NCBI RefSeq assembly: GCF_021030645.1 | Contig: NZ_JACGCJ010000003.1 | Location: 49,710 to 113,709, forward strand | Reading direction: 5' to 3' | DNA: 64,000 nucleotides | Source of the DNA: Agrilactobacillus fermenti | GTDB lineage: Bacteria; Bacillota; Bacilli; Lactobacillales; Lactobacillaceae | In this document: one piece after another, positions 46,991 through 55,820 of the stretch | Layout: each line of letters begins with the position of its first letter | Numbering within the stretch: position 1 is the stretch's first letter | Program-made: the position numbers and the translations under genes | Notes under the pieces: generated by a model | What the model was told of the DNA's origin: nothing | The model's input: only the letters and a program-made list of their open reading frames with translations | Database searches by the model: none

Positions 46991-47019
46991 TTGATTAACG
47001 CAGGAGAACGTGTTATATT
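46991..47019 (+). promoter_or_regulatory. rplK promoter
   Basis: TTGATT (46991-46996), 17-base spacer, TATATT (47014-47019), leaving an 85-base leader before rplK. Confidence 0.6.
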
Positions 47020-47104
47020 CTTCAAGTATGTTTAGATACACCGTGGGAGGAGAAATTTTATAACTCCATTACACCACAACACGGACTAAAGGAGGCAATG
47101 TCTC

Positions 47105-47530
47105 GTGGCAAAAAAAGTAGCAAACATTGTTAAATTGCAAATTCCTGCTGGTAAAGCAACTCCAGCTCCTCCAGTAGGTCCAGCTTTAGGTCAAGCTGGT
47201 ATCAACATCATGGGTTTCACAAAGGACTTTAATGCACGCACTGCTGATCAAGCAGGCATGATCATTCCTGTTGTGATCACTGTTTACGAGGATCGTTCAT
47301 TTGACTTCGTTACCAAGACCCCACCAGCTGCTGTTCTATTGAAGAAAGCTGCCGGTGTTGAACACGGTTCAGGTGAACCAAACACTAAAAAAGTTGCTAA
47401 GGTAACTAAAGATCAAGTTCGCCAAATCGCTGAAACAAAAATGCAAGACCTAAACGCAGCAGACGTTGAAGCTGCAATGCGCATGGTTGAAGGTACAGCT
47501 AGAAGTATGGGCTTCACTGTCGAAGACTAA
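47105..47530 (+). CDS. rplK: 50S ribosomal protein L11, 141 aa
   Basis: Part of the GTPase-associated centre. The proline-rich N-terminal block [17 protein letters not shown] (residues 21-37) and the C-terminal rRNA-binding domain are intact. Start GTG 47105 is nine bases from AGGAGG. First gene of an rplK-rplA operon. Confidence 0.97.
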   Translation: MAKKVANIVKLQIPAGKATPAPPVGPALGQAGINIMGFTKDFNARTADQAGMIIPVVITVYEDRSFDFVTKTPPAAVLLKKAAGVEHGSGEPNTKKVAKVTKDQVRQIAETKMQDLNAADVEAAMRMVEGTARSMGFTVED

Positions 47531-47577
47531 AACCAGCTTTTAGTATGTCGGATTGACAGTTAAAACTGTTAAATCAG

Positions 47578-47604
47578 GTGGGAGGGTCAAAACCCTGTGA
47601 CCAC
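47578..47604 (+). promoter_or_regulatory. Possible L1-binding mRNA hairpin before rplA
   Basis: Stem GTGG / CCAC and AGGGT / ACCCT closed by a CAAA loop with an asymmetric internal loop (one base against four), ending about 20 bases before the rplA ATG. Its place in the L11-L1 operon suggests autogenous control by L1, which binds a comparable asymmetric helix in rRNA; that is inference. Confidence 0.45.
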
Positions 47605-47625
47605 ATTTGCAAGGAGGAAAAATTC

Positions 47626-48315
47626 ATGGCCAAAAGAGGCAAGAAATACATCGAAGCAGCTAAGCTCGTCGAAGCAAACAAAAGTTATGCTGTTGACGAA
47701 GCTGTCGATTTAGTTAAGAAGACAAACTACGCTAAGTTCGATGCAACTGTTGAAGTTGCTTACAATTTATCTGTAGATCCAAAACAAGCTGATCAACAAA
47801 TCCGTGGTGCTTTGGTTTTACCTAATGGTACTGGTAAAACTCAAAAAGTCATCGTTTTTGCTGAAGGTGAACAAGCACGCCAAGCTGAAGAAGCTGGCGC
47901 TGATATCGTTGGTTCTGATGACTTAGTAGAACGCATTTCTGACGGTTGGTTAGATTTTGACGTCGCTGTAGCCACACCACCAATGATGGCTAAAGTTGGT
48001 CGTTTAGGTCGTGTATTAGGACCTAAAGGCTTAATGCCAAATCCTAAGACTGGTACGGTTACAATGGATGTAACTAAAGCTGTTAATGATATTAAAGCTG
48101 GTCAAGTAACTTACCGTGTTGACAAACAAGGTATTATCCATGCACCAATTGGTAAAGTTTCATTTACCAATGAACAATTATTAGAAAACTTCCGTACTTT
48201 GGAAGACACAATTGTTCGTGCACGTCCAGCATCAGCTAAGGGTACTTTTATCAAGAGTTTGACGGTAACTTCTACTTTCGGCCCTGGTATCAAAGTTGAC
48301 GTTGCTTCATTTTAA
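47626..48315 (+). CDS. rplA: 50S ribosomal protein L1, 229 aa
   Basis: Protein of the mobile L1 stalk. Seen: [33 protein letters not shown] (signature) and the two-domain length. ATG 47626 follows AGGAGG; the upstream in-frame region is not needed. Confidence 0.97.
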   Translation: MAKRGKKYIEAAKLVEANKSYAVDEAVDLVKKTNYAKFDATVEVAYNLSVDPKQADQQIRGALVLPNGTGKTQKVIVFAEGEQARQAEEAGADIVGSDDLVERISDGWLDFDVAVATPPMMAKVGRLGRVLGPKGLMPNPKTGTVTMDVTKAVNDIKAGQVTYRVDKQGIIHAPIGKVSFTNEQLLENFRTLEDTIVRARPASAKGTFIKSLTVTSTFGPGIKVDVASF

Positions 48316-48330
48316 TTAATGCTAAATAAA

Positions 48331-48378
48331 AAGAACTCAGAAACATGACGTTAGTTTTGCTTCTGAGTTCTTTTTTTA
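48331..48378 (+). terminator. rplKA terminator
   Basis: AAGAACTCAGAA / TTCTGAGTTCTT with T run, loop AACATGACGTTAGTTTTG-like (related to the ACAAAAC hairpins). The following stretch to 48548 holds no recognisable gene. Confidence 0.9.
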
Positions 48379-48547
48379 TACCCAATTTAGATTTAAAAGT
48401 GGTTTATAGATACTGGCTTTGCCTGATTAGGCATGTTTCGTTGTTACAATTTTCGCGAGTATATTACTGTCTAAGTGCTTATTATTTTGTTTAAGCAACA
48501 AGCAAACTACTTAGTAAGTACGTACGCCATCAAAGACGAATTTTCGT

Positions 48548-49054
48548 CTAGGTTGTGGACCCTGAACGACTGCCATCCTGTAAGGAGTTTTTTGTAAATA
48601 ACCAAAAAAGCACGGTCTGTACTGCCCCATATTGCATGATCGTTGATTGAGACGGCGATTTTAATTTGATTTTTTTCAGTGATTTGGGTTCCAATAGATT
48701 TTCAGCAGCTTGCTCATTGAATATATTTACAAAATTGTCATAACCTGATTGTGGGGCGGATTCAGTTAGGATCCAATGTAGGCCATTGCGAATTTCATTT
48801 AAGGAAAATACATTTTTTAACATGCCGACAACGATAGCGCCAGCAACTTGTTTACGTTCATAGGTTTGATGCTCCGGTGTATCTAATACGCCATCTTTGA
48901 AATAGTTTTGAATCATTGTTTTTGTGATCTGTTGACCAGTGATTGGTACAATGAATGAGTTCGCTACCTCGATCAGTTGTTTTAATTGTAGACCAAAGCT
49001 GGGTAAGTCATCCCAAATTGGTAGTTTGGCTATTACCGTATGATTTGCAGTCAA
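48548..49054 (-). CDS. DUF1836 domain protein, 168 aa
   Basis: Small cytoplasmic protein resembling DUF1836, with an N-terminal LPIWDDLPSFGLQLKQLIE and the block LDTPEHQTYERKQVAGAIVV; the N-terminal helical part may bind DNA. Start TTG 49054, nine bases from GAGG; an in-frame TTG at 49069 overlaps that site. It directly follows degV, the usual companion of such genes, four bases or fewer apart. The C-terminal 30 residues are basic and less ordered. Function unknown. Confidence 0.7.
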   Translation of the reverse strand: MTANHTVIAKLPIWDDLPSFGLQLKQLIEVANSFIVPITGQQITKTMIQNYFKDGVLDTPEHQTYERKQVAGAIVVGMLKNVFSLNEIRNGLHWILTESAPQSGYDNFVNIFNEQAAENLLEPKSLKKIKLKSPSQSTIMQYGAVQTVLFWLFTKNSLQDGSRSGSTT

Positions 49055-49072
49055 AATAACACGCCTCAATTC

Positions 49073-49924
49073 CTAATTTGCTTGGACAGCAATCCCCACT
49101 AATCCAGGACCAGTATGAACTGCTAATGCTGGTGACACACTTCCAGTATATATCTTTTCCATCGGCAATTGGGCGCTGATTTTATCTACTAAGCGGTGCA
49201 TCAGGCTGGTATCGTTGCCTTGAGCTACTGCAATTTTGAAGTGGGCTGCTTTTTGTGCCTGTCCAACTGCAATGTTGACTAGTTTATTGAGTGCCTTTGT
49301 TTCTGAGCGTGATTTGATAATTGGATAATAAATCCCTTCTGTATCACAAGAAATAACAGGTTTGATCCCTAAAGCTGAACCTAAAATACCAGCAACTTTG
49401 CCAATTCGGCCACCAGCAATTAGATATTTCATAGTGGGAATATAAAAGTAGACTCGACTCAGACGAACTGATTTAGATATACGATCGACAATTACCTTAA
49501 AATCAAGATGTTCATTAATTAGATCTTGTGCATAGGCCGCAATCAACCCGCTGCCGATACCAACACTTTTTGAATCAACAACCGACATTTCCAATGCATC
49601 GTTTTGCTGTGCAGCTGCAATAAAGACTTGATTCGTGATAGATAGACCACTAGAAATAGTTACGGCAATAATTTGGTGGTAACCCTTTGCCACTAAATGC
49701 TCGATACCCTTTTGGACGAGACCAATTGTAGGACTGGCCGTTTTGGGGATTTTATCTTGGTCAAGCAACTGATAAACTTCTTCGGGTTGGATTGTTTGGC
49801 GGTCAAAATATTCAGTATGATCGTAGTTTACGATTAATGGCACAATTTCAACATTATCCTGCTTGGCAATTTCGGCAGGAATATCAGAGGCAGAATCAAC
49901 GAGTAAGCCTATTTTTACGGACAT
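49073..49924 (-). CDS. DegV family fatty-acid-binding protein, 283 aa
   Basis: DegV/FakB fold: N-terminal IGLLVDSASDIPAEI, the TASPT segment (about residue 61-65) and the GGRIGKVAGILGSALGIKP block (about 167-185) that bind the fatty-acid carboxylate. FakB proteins present fatty acids to the kinase FakA to make acyl phosphate; whether this one works in that system cannot be decided. ATG 49924 follows AGGAG. In operon with the DUF1836 gene, on the opposite strand between rplA and rplJ. Confidence 0.85.
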   Translation of the reverse strand: MSVKIGLLVDSASDIPAEIAKQDNVEIVPLIVNYDHTEYFDRQTIQPEEVYQLLDQDKIPKTASPTIGLVQKGIEHLVAKGYHQIIAVTISSGLSITNQVFIAAAQQNDALEMSVVDSKSVGIGSGLIAAYAQDLINEHLDFKVIVDRISKSVRLSRVYFYIPTMKYLIAGGRIGKVAGILGSALGIKPVISCDTEGIYYPIIKSRSETKALNKLVNIAVGQAQKAAHFKIAVAQGNDTSLMHRLVDKISAQLPMEKIYTGSVSPALAVHTGPGLVGIAVQAN

Positions 49925-50036
49925 GGTGGAGGACTCCTAGCAACGTTAGTTTTGATAACTACAATATGTAGTATTGTATACTGATTAATACAGTTGTCAA
50001 TACTGAGAAGAGTCAACCTAGTTTTTAAATATTTTA

Positions 50037-50065
50037 TTGACGCTAGAAACCATTTATGCTATTCT
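50037..50065 (+). promoter_or_regulatory. rplJL promoter
   Basis: TTGACG (50037-50042), 17-base spacer, TATTCT (50060-50065), just before the L10 leader. Confidence 0.65.
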
Positions 50066-50074
50066 TAATACCGG

Positions 50075-50190
50075 TTGTTTTACTGCCTAAGACTCAGGTG
50101 ACATTTTGTCTTAATACCCTGCCGAGGAGACGTATTGATTTAAGATACCTCTATGTCTAGGTGGGCATGGAGTTTTTTTATACTCCAAAC
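50075..50190 (+). ncRNA. Ribosomal protein L10 leader
   Basis: cis-regulatory mRNA leader by which L10(L12)4 controls rplJL. Recognised by CCTGCCGAGGAGAC followed by ACCTCTATGTCTAGGTGGGC, ending in a nine-pair hairpin CTCTATGTC / GGCATGGAG (50149-50157 with 50164-50172) and seven T, which can act as an attenuator. Exact ends approximate. Confidence 0.85.
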
Positions 50191-50215
50191 CAAACTTTAT
50201 TTGGAGGTGAACTAA

Positions 50216-50725
50216 TTGGCTAACGAAAAAATCGTAGCAAAGAAAGCAGAAGCTGTTGAAGCTATCGTTGAGAAGTTTCAAAAAGCTAAATCTATCGTTG
50301 TTGTTGACTATTTAGGCTTAACAGTTGAAGAAGTTACTAATTTACGGGCACAATTACGTGAAGAAAATATCGAATTCGCTGTTGTTAAGAATACTTATTT
50401 ACGTCGGGCAGCTGACAAAGTAGGTTATGAAGGCTTAGACGAAACATTCTCTGGTCCAACTGCTGTTGCTGTTTCTTATGACGATGTTGTTGCTCCAGCT
50501 CGGATCATTGCTAAGTTTGCTCAAGGCGTTGATGCTATTGAGATCAAAGGTGGTATGATCGAAGGTAAAGTTGCAACACTCGAACAAATCGATCAATTAT
50601 CCAAGCTTCCAAGTCGCGAAGGTCTACTATCAATGTTGCTTTCTGTATTACAAGCACCAGTTCGCAATGTGGCATATGCTGTTAAGGCAGTTGCTGATAG
50701 CAAGGGCGACGACTCTGCTGCTTAA
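50216..50725 (+). CDS. rplJ: 50S ribosomal protein L10, 169 aa
   Basis: Base of the L7/L12 stalk. N-terminal rRNA-binding domain ([37 protein letters not shown]) and a C-terminal helix that carries L7/L12 dimers. The start is TTG 50216, eight bases from GGAGG, unusual for so highly expressed a gene. Followed by rplL after 41 bases. Confidence 0.96.
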   Translation: MANEKIVAKKAEAVEAIVEKFQKAKSIVVVDYLGLTVEEVTNLRAQLREENIEFAVVKNTYLRRAADKVGYEGLDETFSGPTAVAVSYDDVVAPARIIAKFAQGVDAIEIKGGMIEGKVATLEQIDQLSKLPSREGLLSMLLSVLQAPVRNVAYAVKAVADSKGDDSAA

Positions 50726-50766
50726 TTATCACACAATAAAACAAGATTAATTGGAGGATACAAAAC

Positions 50767-51138
50767 ATGGCATTAGATGTAAATGCAATCGTCGATCAAT
50801 TAAAAGACGCTTCTGTTTTAGAATTGAGCGATTTAGTAAAAGCAATTGAAGATGAATTCGGTGTTTCTGCAGCTGCTCCAGTTGCAGCTGCAGGTGCTGC
50901 AGGTGCTGATGGTGGCGCTGCTGAAAAGACTGAATTTGACGTTGAATTGACTGAAGCAGGTCAAGAAAAAGTTAAAGTTATCAAGGAAGTTCGTACAATT
51001 ACTGAACTTGGCTTGAAAGATGCTAAGGGCTTAGTTGATAACGCACCTTCAGTTCTTAAAGAAGGCGTTTCTAAAGAAGACGCTGAAAAGATGAAGGAAA
51101 CACTTGAAGCTGTTGGCGCAACGGTTACTTTGAAATAA
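50767..51138 (+). CDS. rplL: 50S ribosomal protein L7/L12, 123 aa
   Basis: Stalk protein that recruits translation factors. N-terminal dimerisation domain, Ala/Gly-rich hinge (about residues 36-52) and the C-terminal factor-binding domain with [25 protein letters not shown] precedes ATG. Confidence 0.97.
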   Translation: MALDVNAIVDQLKDASVLELSDLVKAIEDEFGVSAAAPVAAAGAAGADGGAAEKTEFDVELTEAGQEKVKVIKEVRTITELGLKDAKGLVDNAPSVLKEGVSKEDAEKMKETLEAVGATVTLK

Positions 51139-51155
51139 TCATCTTTTAATTATGA

Positions 51156-51194
51156 AGTCAAGAATTCTGATAGCAGAGTTCTTGGCTTTTTTTG
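51156..51194 (+). terminator. rplJL terminator
   Basis: AAGTCAAGAATTCTG / CAGAGTTCTTGGCTT with seven T. Confidence 0.9.
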
Positions 51195-51331
51195 TTACGC
51201 TTAATTGGGTCCAAAATGCTTAAGATGAATTATGAATATTTAAACATCACTGCCTAACAATCCTGTCACTTCCATGTGGTTCGACTTAAAATCATGTATA
51301 ATAGGGCTATTATTAGTTGGAGGAATTCGAT

Positions 51332-53929
51332 TTGAAGCGCATGTATGCAAAATTAAAGGGTTTTGTGATTAGTCATAAAGCGTTATTAAAAGCTATTTTT
51401 ATTCTGTCTGTATTGATTTTTGTGATTTTAGAAATCGGTCGAATTGGCAGAGACATCGATCGCCAACAATTGCTGGCTAGTTTAAGCAGTCAGAGCCCAT
51501 TAACGATTTTATTGATGTTGGTGCTCGGGTTGGTGGCAGTGACACCAATGTTGAACTATGATTTTGAAATCCAGGACTTTTTGCCAGAGCGCGCACCAAC
51601 TAAGTATATTTTAAAAGCAGGTTGGACCGTTAATACGTTCAATAACCTGATTGGCTTTGGTGGCGTACTGGGGGCAACACTGCGAGCTAATTTTTATGGT
51701 AAGAATGCTTCTCGCAAACAGATATTATTTGCCATTTCCAAAATTGCACTCTTTCTTTTATCTGGATTATCTTTACTTAGTTTAGTGTCTTTGATATTGA
51801 TTTTTGTCTTTCACATTGGCTCTGTTTTTGCGACCTACTGGATCTGGCTAGTAGGTGGTTCGTTATATACGCCTAGCTTATTATTAGTGACTCATATGCG
51901 TGAATCTGAGTTCTTCAGTGATTTAAATTTAAAAAAAGAATTACGCTTAGCAATTGGTTCATTATTTGAATGGGGCTTTGCTGGTGTTTTTTTCCTAATT
52001 ATCGGCTATTTCATGGGTATGAAAAATTTAGCAGCTGTCTTTCCACTGTTTATGATTGCAAATGTGGTTGGGGTTGTTTCGATGATACCCGGCGCAGTCG
52101 GTACGTTCGATGTCTTTATGATTCTTGGGTTACGGGCGGTTGGTATTGATCCGGGGGTTGCTGTTGTTTGGCTATTATTCTATCGGATTTTTTACTATAT
52201 TGTGCCATTCATCATCGGCTTGGTGTTCTTTGTTCAAGATGCTGGTGGGCGTATTAATAAGTACTTAGATGATATTCCTAAGCAAGCGCTAAGTAAATTT
52301 GCCCATGGCTTAGTCGTTGTATTTCTCTATGCTTCAGCAATCATCATGTTGCTAGCAGCAACGGTGCCTAATTGGATCAGAACAGCACATTTTATTTCTG
52401 AACTATATCCTTATCTATTCGCCTTTTTAGATCGTACTTCAAATATTATTGTGGCTTTCTTGTTGATCGGTTTAGCTCGAGGGGTAGCGAATCGAGTGCA
52501 GCGGTCTTTTTGGCCTACTTTGTTCGTGTTACTCATTGCCATTGCGAACACTTTGGTGCGGGATTTTTCTGTAACTTTGCTAGTAATTTTTGTGTTGGTA
52601 TTAATTGCTATGATCTTGACTAAAAATGAACTCTTTCGTGACCGTTTAGAACCCTCTTGGGGTGGGCGATTGTTGGATGGCGGAGTTTATACTTTGACAT
52701 TTGTTTTATATGCTTTGGTTGGTTTCTTTAATTCACCACGAATTCACCATCGGCACCCAGTTCCTGAGGCATTACTATTTCCCTCAGAGCGTTTATGGTT
52801 CATGGGTTTGATTATTGTGATCATTGCTGCATTGGTCCTGTTATTAGTACAAAATTATTTGAGTCATGGCGGTCAATCCTTAGATGCAGGTTTTGATGCG
52901 CAACGAATCAAACACGTTATTGACACATATGGCGGCAACGAAGTCAGCCATTTGGCTTTTTTACGTGATAAAGCAGTATATTATTATCAAGTTGATGGCG
53001 AAGATAAAATATTCTTTTTATTTCGTAAGAAAACGAATAAGTTAATTGTGATGGGGGAGCCTGTGGGTGATCAAGTTTATCTGACAGAGGCGATTCAAGA
53101 TTTTATAGCTGCGGCAGATAAGCAGAATCTATTGGTGGTTTTTTACGAAGTATCCGATTCATTCACGATGCTGATGCATGAATTTGGTTATGACTTTATT
53201 AAGTTTGGTGAAGAAGGCTTTGTCTCGCTGCCAGAATTTAACATTCATGGGAATAAACATAAGGGACAGCGTGCTTTAATGAATCGGTTCAAACGCGAAG
53301 GGTACACCTTTGGCATGCTGGAGCCACCTTTTTCCGATCAAGATTTTGCCCAGTTAAAATCAATCTCAGATAGCTGGCTCGCTGGTAAGACAGAAAAAGG
53401 CTTTTCGTTAGGTTTCTTCGATCGTTATTATTTAGAACAAACCTCGATTGCCGTGGTGCGCGATCAAAAAGGACAATTAGTGGCTTTTGCCAATTTAATG
53501 CCAACAGGAGATCATGAAGTCACAAGCATTGATTTAATGCGACATAGTCAACAAGCACCGTCAGGGATTATGGATCAAGTCTTCATTAATTTGTTTTACC
53601 AAAGCCGCGATGAAGGCTATCATTATTTCAATATGGGGATGGCACCGCTGGCTAACGTTGGCATCTACCAGCATGCCTTTTTAGGCGAGCGTGTGGCGCA
53701 TTTAATTTATCAATATGGTTACCGTTTTTTCAGTTTTGCTGGTTTAAAATCTTACAAGAACAAATATGTTACGAAGTGGGTTTCGCGGTATATTGTTTAT
53801 CCGCGGCATAGCTCATTGGTATTCACGATGCTGCAAATCTTGTTAGTCGTTAATCGACGTATTTCAGCTTCTGATTATAATTCAAGACTAGTACGACCAA
53901 AGTTTTTTACTAAAACAACGAACAATTAA
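51332..53929 (+). CDS. mprF: Phosphatidylglycerol lysyltransferase MprF, 865 aa
   Basis: Makes lysyl-phosphatidylglycerol and flips it, lowering negative surface charge and giving resistance to cationic peptides. N-terminal flippase with about 14 membrane helices (residues 10-510, including MIPGAVGTFDVFMILGLRAV), then the cytoplasmic GNAT-like transferase domain (about 530-860: VYYYQVDGEDKIFFLFRKKT, MGEPVGD, FNMGMAPLANVG). Start TTG 51332 is eight bases from GGAGG; TATAAT lies at 51297-51302. Monocistronic or with the next methyltransferase gene 21 bases later. Confidence 0.93.
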   Translation: MKRMYAKLKGFVISHKALLKAIFILSVLIFVILEIGRIGRDIDRQQLLASLSSQSPLTILLMLVLGLVAVTPMLNYDFEIQDFLPERAPTKYILKAGWTVNTFNNLIGFGGVLGATLRANFYGKNASRKQILFAISKIALFLLSGLSLLSLVSLILIFVFHIGSVFATYWIWLVGGSLYTPSLLLVTHMRESEFFSDLNLKKELRLAIGSLFEWGFAGVFFLIIGYFMGMKNLAAVFPLFMIANVVGVVSMIPGAVGTFDVFMILGLRAVGIDPGVAVVWLLFYRIFYYIVPFIIGLVFFVQDAGGRINKYLDDIPKQALSKFAHGLVVVFLYASAIIMLLAATVPNWIRTAHFISELYPYLFAFLDRTSNIIVAFLLIGLARGVANRVQRSFWPTLFVLLIAIANTLVRDFSVTLLVIFVLVLIAMILTKNELFRDRLEPSWGGRLLDGGVYTLTFVLYALVGFFNSPRIHHRHPVPEALLFPSERLWFMGLIIVIIAALVLLLVQNYLSHGGQSLDAGFDAQRIKHVIDTYGGNEVSHLAFLRDKAVYYYQVDGEDKIFFLFRKKTNKLIVMGEPVGDQVYLTEAIQDFIAAADKQNLLVVFYEVSDSFTMLMHEFGYDFIKFGEEGFVSLPEFNIHGNKHKGQRALMNRFKREGYTFGMLEPPFSDQDFAQLKSISDSWLAGKTEKGFSLGFFDRYYLEQTSIAVVRDQKGQLVAFANLMPTGDHEVTSIDLMRHSQQAPSGIMDQVFINLFYQSRDEGYHYFNMGMAPLANVGIYQHAFLGERVAHLIYQYGYRFFSFAGLKSYKNKYVTKWVSRYIVYPRHSSLVFTMLQILLVVNRRISASDYNSRLVRPKFFTKTTNN

Positions 53930-53950
53930 ATAATTAGGAGTAGACCATCT

Positions 53951-54553
53951 ATGAGTGATCACTATTATAGTAATGAACCTACCGCTGCCCATGATCGGGC
54001 CAGGTTTGACTTTGATCTTTTAGGTAATTTACTGACATTTACCACGGATAGCAGTGTTTTTTCGAGACATACAGTGGATTTTGGATCCCGAGTTTTACTA
54101 TCTGTGATACCTGAAGTCAAGGTTATATCAGGACCGATATTAGATGTCGGGTGTGGCTATGGTCCAATTGGCTTAGCGTTAGCTAAATATTTTCCTGAAC
54201 GTCAAGTCACGTTGACTGATGTGAACCAGCGTGCACTGCAGTTAGCGAAAGAAAACGCCGTTGCAAATCGAATCGAAAATGTTCAAATCAAGACTTCTGA
54301 TGGCTATGCTCAAGTTCAGGATACTTATGCCGCCATTTTGACAAATCCACCGATTCGAGCTGGTAAAGCAGTTGTTGACCGTATCTTACAGGAGGCTGAA
54401 GCACATTTACTGCCTGGGGGTCAGTTATTAGCTGTGCTCCAGAAAAAGCAAGGGGCGCCCTCCGCAAAACGGCTCTTAACTGCAGCTTTTGGCAACTGCC
54501 AAGTCCTCAAGCGCGATAAGGGATATTATATTTTACAAAGTTTTAAGAAATAA
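53951..54553 (+). CDS. Class I SAM-dependent methyltransferase, RsmC/RlmG-like, 200 aa
   Basis: Single Rossmann methyltransferase domain: SAM-binding DVGCGYGPIGLALAKYF (about residues 64-80), DVNQRAL, then the catalytic-type motif TNPPIRAGK (NPPI, about 134), typical of N2-guanine methyltransferases of rRNA such as RsmC. In Firmicutes the short one-domain form commonly lies before tadA-dnaX, as here. Target base not proven. AGGAG precedes ATG. Confidence 0.85.
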   Translation: MSDHYYSNEPTAAHDRARFDFDLLGNLLTFTTDSSVFSRHTVDFGSRVLLSVIPEVKVISGPILDVGCGYGPIGLALAKYFPERQVTLTDVNQRALQLAKENAVANRIENVQIKTSDGYAQVQDTYAAILTNPPIRAGKAVVDRILQEAEAHLLPGGQLLAVLQKKQGAPSAKRLLTAAFGNCQVLKRDKGYYILQSFKK

Positions 54554-54632
54554 CTTAAGCTTTCATCAACCTTTTTTAGTATTTTAAAATTAATACTTAT
54601 AGTGTATTGTTACAATAAGGGAGGATGATCTG

Positions 54633-54962
54633 ATGGATCAGACCAAAAAGCACGCTTTAAAGGTTGCTGCTGTTCTAGGTGCCAGTGGTTCAATTATGTA
54701 TTTGACAACGACGCGGATCACCAAACATGTGCTGGATATGAAACGAAAGCAACAGTTGAAACATTGGCTGCAGACATATATTAACGATGAGCACCAATTG
54801 GAGCATATGGTGGATCATTTATCAAGTGTCGCGATAAAGCGCTTGATCAAAAATATAACGACAACAATTGATCAATCGGAACATATTGTTGCGGAAGCAT
54901 CTGGTCAATGGAGTGAATTTCAGCAGGCAATTCAAAATAACACCTCAGTACCTAGATATTAG
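54633..54962 (+). CDS. Hypothetical protein with one N-terminal membrane segment, 109 aa
   Basis: GGGAGG before ATG. Hydrophobic segment at about residues 10-25 (VAAVLGASGSIMYL), followed by a mostly helical, mixed-charge domain with many His and Gln. No family recognised. Located between the methyltransferase and tadA genes and possibly co-transcribed with them. Cytoplasmic-side orientation is likely from the positive residues after the helix, but uncertain. Confidence 0.6.
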   Translation: MDQTKKHALKVAAVLGASGSIMYLTTTRITKHVLDMKRKQQLKHWLQTYINDEHQLEHMVDHLSSVAIKRLIKNITTTIDQSEHIVAEASGQWSEFQQAIQNNTSVPRY

Positions 54963-54987
54963 GTATCTAGATTTCTAAGTTATTGGA

Positions 54988-55488
54988 GTGATTGAGATCA
55001 TTCAAGATCAGCAAGCGGTTGATTATTATATGCATGAAGCAATTGTGGAAGCTAAAAAAGCGGCGGCAGTGGATGAAGTGCCAATTGGGGCAATTGTTGT
55101 GGACCATGGGACAATCGTGGCGCGCAGTTTTAATCATCGTGAATTATCACAAAATGCTTTAGCCCATGCGGAAATACTGGCTATTAATGCAGCTTGTCAA
55201 GCTAAACATAGCTGGCGGTTGAGCGGTATGGATCTTTTTGTCACTTTGGAACCTTGTTTAATGTGTGCAGGCGCAATTATCAATAGCCGTTTGGATAGTG
55301 TTTATTATGGCGCCTTTGATCCTAAAGCTGGCGCTGCTTTTAGTGTGACTGATGTTTTTGCTTTACGGCCCTTGAATCATCATCCGCAAGTTATTGGCGG
55401 CATTGAAAGTGATGTCTGCGGGCAGTTATTAACCGATTTTTTTCGAAAGATTCGGCGACAACGGCAAGCTGGTAAACGGCCACATTAA
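54988..55488 (+). CDS. tadA: tRNA-specific adenosine deaminase, 166 aa
   Basis: Converts A34 to inosine in tRNA-Arg(ACG). Zinc deaminase motifs HAE (AHAEILAIN, about residue 57) and PCLMC (TLEPCLMCAGAI, about 88). Length typical. The start is unclear: GTG 54988 overlaps the GGAG site, and ATG 55030 gives a shorter N-terminus without a good site. GTG is kept because family members extend upstream of that ATG. Confidence 0.9.
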   Translation: MIEIIQDQQAVDYYMHEAIVEAKKAAAVDEVPIGAIVVDHGTIVARSFNHRELSQNALAHAEILAINAACQAKHSWRLSGMDLFVTLEPCLMCAGAIINSRLDSVYYGAFDPKAGAAFSVTDVFALRPLNHHPQVIGGIESDVCGQLLTDFFRKIRRQRQAGKRPH

Positions 55489-55560
55489 TTTTAGCAAGGT
55501 GGTACAATACCTCGTGCCAAGTGGTGGTTGTTTTAGGATACATGTGTTTCAAGATTAGCA

Positions 55561-55589
55561 TTGTGTTTTTTTTAAAACTGCGATATAAT
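55561..55589 (+). promoter_or_regulatory. SRP RNA gene promoter
   Basis: TTGTGT (55561-55566), 17-base spacer, TATAAT (55584-55589), immediately before the ffs RNA. Confidence 0.75.
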
Positions 55590-55597
55590 ATTTTACG

Positions 55598-55690
55598 CCG
55601 TAAGGCCATAAGACAATGTCTTACTTATGAACCGTGTCAGGTCCGGAAGGAAGCAGCACTAAGTTTGCTGAGGCATGTGTCTTATGTTTT
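55598..55690 (+). ncRNA. ffs: Small signal recognition particle RNA (4.5S-type)
   Basis: RNA of the SRP that binds Ffh and targets membrane proteins. Contains the conserved core GTGTCAGGTCCGGAAGGAAG and AGCAGCACTAAG-type tetraloop/symmetric-loop region; terminal arms ATAAGACA (55608-55615) / TGTCTTAT (55678-55685). Short form without an Alu domain. Position between tadA and dnaX is usual. Ends approximate. Confidence 0.92.
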
Positions 55691-55706
55691 ATGAGAAATT
55701 AAGCTG

Positions 55707-55750
55707 GGTGGCCGGGACAAAACAGTCGTTTTGTTTTCGGCCACTTTTTC
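55707..55750 (+). terminator. ffs terminator, ACAAAAC hairpin
   Basis: GTGGCCG / CGGCCAC (55708-55714 with 55738-55744) around ACAAAAC / GTTTTGT, then TTTTT. Confidence 0.8.
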
Positions 55751-55820
55751 GTCACAATATTTATAGAATTTATGCTATGATGTTTATTGTTATCGGTAAC
55801 TTGAAAAGGAGGTTGACCCT

